This document shows positions 58,780-61,747 of a DNA stretch of 61,747 nt, in pieces; position 1 is the stretch's first letter, and the number at the start of each line of letters is the position of its first letter. This stretch comes from Kitasatospora sp. SolWspMP-SS2h (GTDB lineage Bacteria > Actinomycetota > Actinomycetes > Streptomycetales > Streptomycetaceae): the NCBI RefSeq assembly GCF_003259315.1, contig NZ_QLLT01000036.1, positions 1-61,747 on the forward strand, written 5' to 3'. The notes below the pieces were generated by a model, which saw only the letters and a program-made list of their open reading frames with translations, was not told the DNA's origin and did no database searches. Made by a program: the position numbers and the translations under genes.

Positions 58780-60450
58780 CTACTCCCCGGACAGCACCCG
58801 CTGCGCCGCCTCCCGCGCCTCCGCCGCACCGTCCGCCGCCCGCGCCGCCTCGGCCGCCCGCTGGCACTGCGCCAACGACGCCCGCGCCAGCCCCGCCCGC
58901 ACGTACGGGATCGCCGCCGCACCCATCGACAGGCTCGTCACCCCGAGCCCCGTCAGCACACACGCCAGCAGCGGGTCCGACGCCGCCTCCCCGCACACCC
59001 CGCAGCTCTTCCCGGCCGCCTTCGCCGCCTCCGCCGCCGCCGCGATCAGGTCCAGCAACGCCGGCTGCCACGGGTCCTGCAACCGCGCCAACGACCCCAC
59101 CTGCCGGTCCGCCGCGAACGCGTACTGCGCCAGGTCGTTCGTCCCCAGCGACACGAACTCCACCTCCCGCAGGATCGCCCCCGCCCGCAGCGCCGCCGAC
59201 GGGATCTCCACCATCGCCCCGTACTTGGCGTCCAACCCCACCTCCCGACAGGCCGCCGCGAATGCCCGCGCGTCCACCCCGTCCGCCACCATCGGCGCCA
59301 TCACCTCCAGGCGCACCGTCAACCCCTCCGCCGCCCGCGCCAGCGCCCGCAACTGCGACCGCAGCACCTCCGGGTGCTCCAGCAGCGTCCGCAGCCCGCG
59401 CACCCCCAGCGCCGGATTCGGCTCGTCCCCCGGCGTCAGGAACTCCAACGGCTTGTCCGCCCCCGCGTCCAGCACCCGCACCACCACCCGGGCCTCCGGA
59501 AACGCCTCCAGCACCTTCCGGTACGCCTCGACCTGCTTGTCCTCGCTCGGCGCGTGCGCCGAATCGTCCAGGAACAGGAACTCCGTCCGGAACAGCCCGA
59601 CGCCCTCCGCCCCGTTCTCCAACGCCGCCGGCACGTCCCCCGGACCGCCCACGTTCGCCAGCAACGGCACCATGAACCCGTCCGACGTCCGCCCCGGCCC
59701 GCTCGACGCCGCCAGCGCCGCCCTCCGCTCCGCCGCCAGCCGACGCAACTCCTCCTGCCGCTCCGCCGCCGGCTCCACCACCACCTCGCCCGACGCCCCG
59801 TCGACCGCCACCACCACCCCCTCCGCCAACCCCGTCGCCCCCGCCAGCGCCACCACCGCCGGCACCCCCATCGCCCGCGCCAGGATCGCGCTGTGCGAGG
59901 TCGGCCCGCCCTCCTCCGTCACGAACCCCAGCACCAGCGACGGGTCCAGCAACGCGGTGTCCGCCGGCGCCAGGTCCCGCGCCAGCAGCACGTACGGCTC
60001 GTCGCTGTCCGGCACCCCCGGCATCGGCACCCCCAGCAGCCGCGCCACGATCCGGTTTCGCACGTCGTCCAGGTCCGCCACCCGCCCCGCCAGGTACTCA
60101 CCCGCCGCCGCCAGCAGCTCCCGGTACGCCGCGAACGCGTCGTACACCCCGCGCTCCGCGCTGCTCCCCGACTCGATCCGCCGGTTCACGTCCGCCAACA
60201 GCTCCGGGTCCTGCGCCATCAGCGCCTGCGCCTCCAGCACCGCCTGCGCCTCACCCCCCGCCAGGTTCCCGCGCGCCACCAGGTCCGCGGCCACCGCGTC
60301 CACCGCCGCCTGCGCCCGGTCCCGCTCCCGCGGCACCTCCTCGGCCGACACCTGGGCCACCGGCGGCTCCAGCACCGCCGTCCCCATGTGCCGCACCTGT
60401 CCGATGGCGACCCCGTGGCTGACCCCCACGCCCCGCAGCGTCCGCTCCAT
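58780..60450 (-). CDS. ptsI: PTS Enzyme I (phosphoenolpyruvate-protein phosphotransferase)
   Basis: 556 residues. It starts the PTS chain by moving phosphate from PEP to HPr. The phosphohistidine is His186 in GGPTSHSAILAR; the PEP-binding barrel shows GVGLFRTEFLFLDD, LEVMAPMVAD, EFVSLGTNDLAQYAFAADR and the active-site Cys in SCGVCGEAASDP. Length is slightly under the 570-575 of E. coli, as usual for actinomycetes. It is downstream of crr in the same operon, the streptomycete crr-ptsI order, so it serves GlcNAc and fructose uptake. Confidence 0.97.
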   Translation of the reverse strand: MERTLRGVGVSHGVAIGQVRHMGTAVLEPPVAQVSAEEVPRERDRAQAAVDAVAADLVARGNLAGGEAQAVLEAQALMAQDPELLADVNRRIESGSSAERGVYDAFAAYRELLAAAGEYLAGRVADLDDVRNRIVARLLGVPMPGVPDSDEPYVLLARDLAPADTALLDPSLVLGFVTEEGGPTSHSAILARAMGVPAVVALAGATGLAEGVVVAVDGASGEVVVEPAAERQEELRRLAAERRAALAASSGPGRTSDGFMVPLLANVGGPGDVPAALENGAEGVGLFRTEFLFLDDSAHAPSEDKQVEAYRKVLEAFPEARVVVRVLDAGADKPLEFLTPGDEPNPALGVRGLRTLLEHPEVLRSQLRALARAAEGLTVRLEVMAPMVADGVDARAFAAACREVGLDAKYGAMVEIPSAALRAGAILREVEFVSLGTNDLAQYAFAADRQVGSLARLQDPWQPALLDLIAAAAEAAKAAGKSCGVCGEAASDPLLACVLTGLGVTSLSMGAAAIPYVRAGLARASLAQCQRAAEAARAADGAAEAREAAQRVLSGE

Positions 60451-60498
60451 GGTCCGAAACCCCTTCGCCGTCCGTCGCCGTCAGTTCCGTCACTTCCG
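60451..60498 (-). repeat. 9-bp repeats in the crr-ptsI spacer
   Basis: GTCAGTTCC, GTCACTTCC, GTCAGTTCC are three 9-bp units; the third continues into the last codons of crr. Confidence 0.5.
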
Positions 60499-60948
60499 TC
60501 AGTTCCAGATGAACAGCTCGCCGCCGGCCGTGACCTCGCCCGACTCCGCCACCCCGCTCAACTGCTCCGCCGACGCCTCCAGCGCCACGATCGGCGAGAT
60601 CGGGGACTTCCCGGCCGCCTCCACCGCCGCCGGATTCCACTTGATCACCGGCTGCCCCCGCTTCACCCGGTCCCCCTTGTGCACCAGCAGCTCGAACCCC
60701 TCCCCGTTGAGCTGCACCGTGTCGATCCCCAGGTGCGTCAGCACCCCGTGCCCGTTCTCGTCCATCACCACGAACGCGTGCGGATGCATCGACACCACCT
60801 GCCCGTCCACCGGAGCCACCGCCTCGATCGGCTCCCGCAACGGATCGATCGCCGTCCCCGGCCCGACCATGGCCCCCGCGAACACCGGGTCGGGAACGTT
60901 GGCGAGGCCGACAGCGCGACCGGCGAGCGGCGACGTGACAGTGGTCAT
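60499..60948 (-). CDS. crr: PTS EIIA component, glucose/GlcNAc type
   Basis: 149 residues from the ATG at 60948, with GGGAGG upstream. EIIA-Glc fold: SPLAGRAVGLANVPDPVFAGAMVGPG, AVAPVDGQVVSMHPHAFVVM, the phosphorylated His72 in GVLTHLGIDTVQLNGEGFELLV, and KGDRVKRGQPVIKWN. In Streptomyces this soluble protein passes phosphate from HPr to the GlcNAc permease NagE2. A DasR-like site lies 204 bp upstream, as in the known crr-ptsI operon. Confidence 0.96.
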   Translation of the reverse strand: MTTVTSPLAGRAVGLANVPDPVFAGAMVGPGTAIDPLREPIEAVAPVDGQVVSMHPHAFVVMDENGHGVLTHLGIDTVQLNGEGFELLVHKGDRVKRGQPVIKWNPAAVEAAGKSPISPIVALEASAEQLSGVAESGEVTAGGELFIWN

Positions 60949-61025
60949 GGTGGAGCCTCCCAGGTACGGAGTACATCGCGTGCGGCCGCGAGGCAGCGGC
61001 CCATTGATCGACTGAACCAAAATTA

Positions 61026-61031
61026 CGTCAA
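61026..61031 (-). promoter_or_regulatory. Possible -35 of the crr-ptsI promoter
   Basis: TTGACG on the minus strand, in the only AT-rich island (61016-61055) of the crr upstream region. The matching -10 would be ATCAAT near 61003, which is weak. Confidence 0.3.
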
Positions 61032-61151
61032 CTTCGGACATCCCATGACATAACGCCCGCGAGCCGCCCGGGTGAAGATCCCCTCCCACCCCAATCGAGC
61101 CGCACACGAACCGACCGCCCCGCACCCTCCCCGTCGACCCCGCCACCCGCA

Positions 61152-61167
61152 AGTGGTCTAGTCCTCT
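61152..61167. promoter_or_regulatory. DasR-responsive element upstream of crr-ptsI
   Basis: AGTGGTCTAGTCCTCT matches the dre consensus A(G/C)TGGTCTAGACCA(C/G)T at 14 of 16 positions. Streptomycete crr-ptsI is a known DasR target, so this is a confident call by sequence and context. Confidence 0.75.
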
Positions 61168-61199
61168 CGGCCAACCCGCCGCACTCTACGGCATCCGAG

Positions 61200-61618
61200 T
61201 GAGCCCCCACCTGCCACTCCCACCCGCCCCGCACGGGCCCAACCGGGTGAACTTCGCCCCACTCCGATTAGGCGCTCGGCCACCGACCCGCTATGGTTGC
61301 TCAGGTCGCCGCGCAACGGCGGTAAACAGAGCAAGTCAGGCGAGTAAAGCTTCGGTCAACGCCGAATAAACGATCTGGTAAGCTCGAAACACGAAAGAAC
61401 GAAGCGCCCGGAGATGCGGTCGGAAGGCCGGTCGAAGGAAGCGTCCGTTCCTTGAGAACTCAACAGCGTGCCAAAAGTCAACGCCAGATATGTTGACATC
61501 CCCGGCCTCGACTCTGTTCGGGGTTGGAGATTCCTTTTGAAGTAAAACACTAGCGAGGACGCAGTGCGCGGGGCCGCCTTATTCCGGTGGTCGCCGTGCC
61601 GCTCTTTCGTGGAAGCAT
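61200..61618 (+). promoter_or_regulatory. rRNA operon promoter and leader region
   Basis: Two promoter-like elements are seen: TTAGGC-18-TATGGT (61268-61297) and TAAGCT (61379-61384) with a poor -35. TTGAGAACTCAACAGCGTGC (61453-61472) is the actinobacterial boxA-type antitermination sequence of rRNA leaders. TTGACATCCCCGGCC (from 61494) and the GTGCGCGGGGCCGCC stretch are the usual leader and processing-stem segments. No protein gene is supported here. Confidence 0.7.
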
Positions 61619-61747
61619 TCACGGAGAGTTTGATCCTGGCTCAGGACGAACGCTGGCGGCGTGCTTAACACATGCAAGTCGAACGGTGAAGCCCTTCGGG
61701 GTGGATCAGTGGCGAACGGGTGAGTAACACGTGGGGAATCTGCCCTG
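61619..61747 (+). rRNA. rrs: 16S ribosomal RNA, 5' end only
   Basis: The mature 5' end begins near TCACGGAGAGTTTGATCCTGG at 61619. The universal AGAGTTTGATCCTGGCTCAG primer site, the AACGCTGGCGGCGTGCTTAA segment and GGCGAACGGGTGAGTAACACG are all present. The first variable stretch, GTGAAGCCCTTCGGGGTGGA, resembles Kitasatospora. The window ends about 129 nt in. Confidence 0.98.

Noticed and set aside
61356..61622. 88-codon frame in the rRNA leader
   Set aside because: Lies antisense to conserved rRNA leader signals and shows no coding character.

Overview
The window is about 62 kb of very GC-rich actinomycete chromosome. GTG starts, 4-nt GTGA/ATGA stop-start overlaps and -10 boxes abutting start codons are common. 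It ends inside the 5' end of a 16S rRNA gene. The first 16S variable stretch, the gluconate and glycerol gene sets and the DasR-type sites point to Streptomycetaceae. The short 16S segment looks more like Kitasatospora than Streptomyces, but it is too short for a firm genus call.

Layout. 1-7.2 kb: housekeeping and accessory genes (start of a probable uppP, GNAT acetyltransferase, EamA exporter, pxpA, a divergent MarR regulator/MFS exporter pair, a DUF2804 protein). 7.2-15.1 kb: a small membrane protein gene diverges from a three-gene operon that looks like a MukF-MukE-MukB/JetABC-type SMC complex without the JetD nuclease. 15.2-19.8 kb: a cellulose-synthase-like GT2 and a three-domain acyltransferase-SGNH-GH16 fusion, with a DasR-like site upstream. 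20-24.1 kb: two regulator pairs (ArsR with an Old Yellow Enzyme, AraC with a fosmidomycin-resistance-like MFS protein). 24.3-27.3 kb: gluconate regulator, kinase and permease. 27.4-31.6 kb: glycerol catabolism (gylR, glpK, glpD) without glpF. 32-35.8 kb: a serpin, homocysteine methyltransferase, AhpD-like protein and EF-hand protein.

36-53.4 kb looks like an uncharacterised biosynthetic cluster. Its first arm, on the minus strand, holds two Gfo/Idh/MocA dehydrogenases, an Ldh2-type dehydrogenase, an M20 amidohydrolase, a TIM-barrel isomerase and an unknown small protein. Two DegT/DnrJ/EryC1 aminotransferases are read divergently from it. This set fits making an amino sugar or aminocyclitol. 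The convergent second arm holds two AMP-forming acyl ligases, a two-domain CoA-transferase-like protein, a methyltransferase, a PPOX-like flavoenzyme and a UbiA prenyltransferase, which fits activating and prenylating an acid. I see no PKS, NRPS or terpene synthase. Whether both arms serve one product is inference.

53.7-61.7 kb: a secreted protein, NUDIX hydrolase, PYROXD2/CrtI-like oxidoreductase, acetoacetyl-CoA synthetase and the PTS genes crr-ptsI with a second DasR-like site, then the promoter and leader of a ribosomal RNA operon. The two DasR-like sites suggest that the general PTS and the polysaccharide locus both respond to N-acetylglucosamine status.
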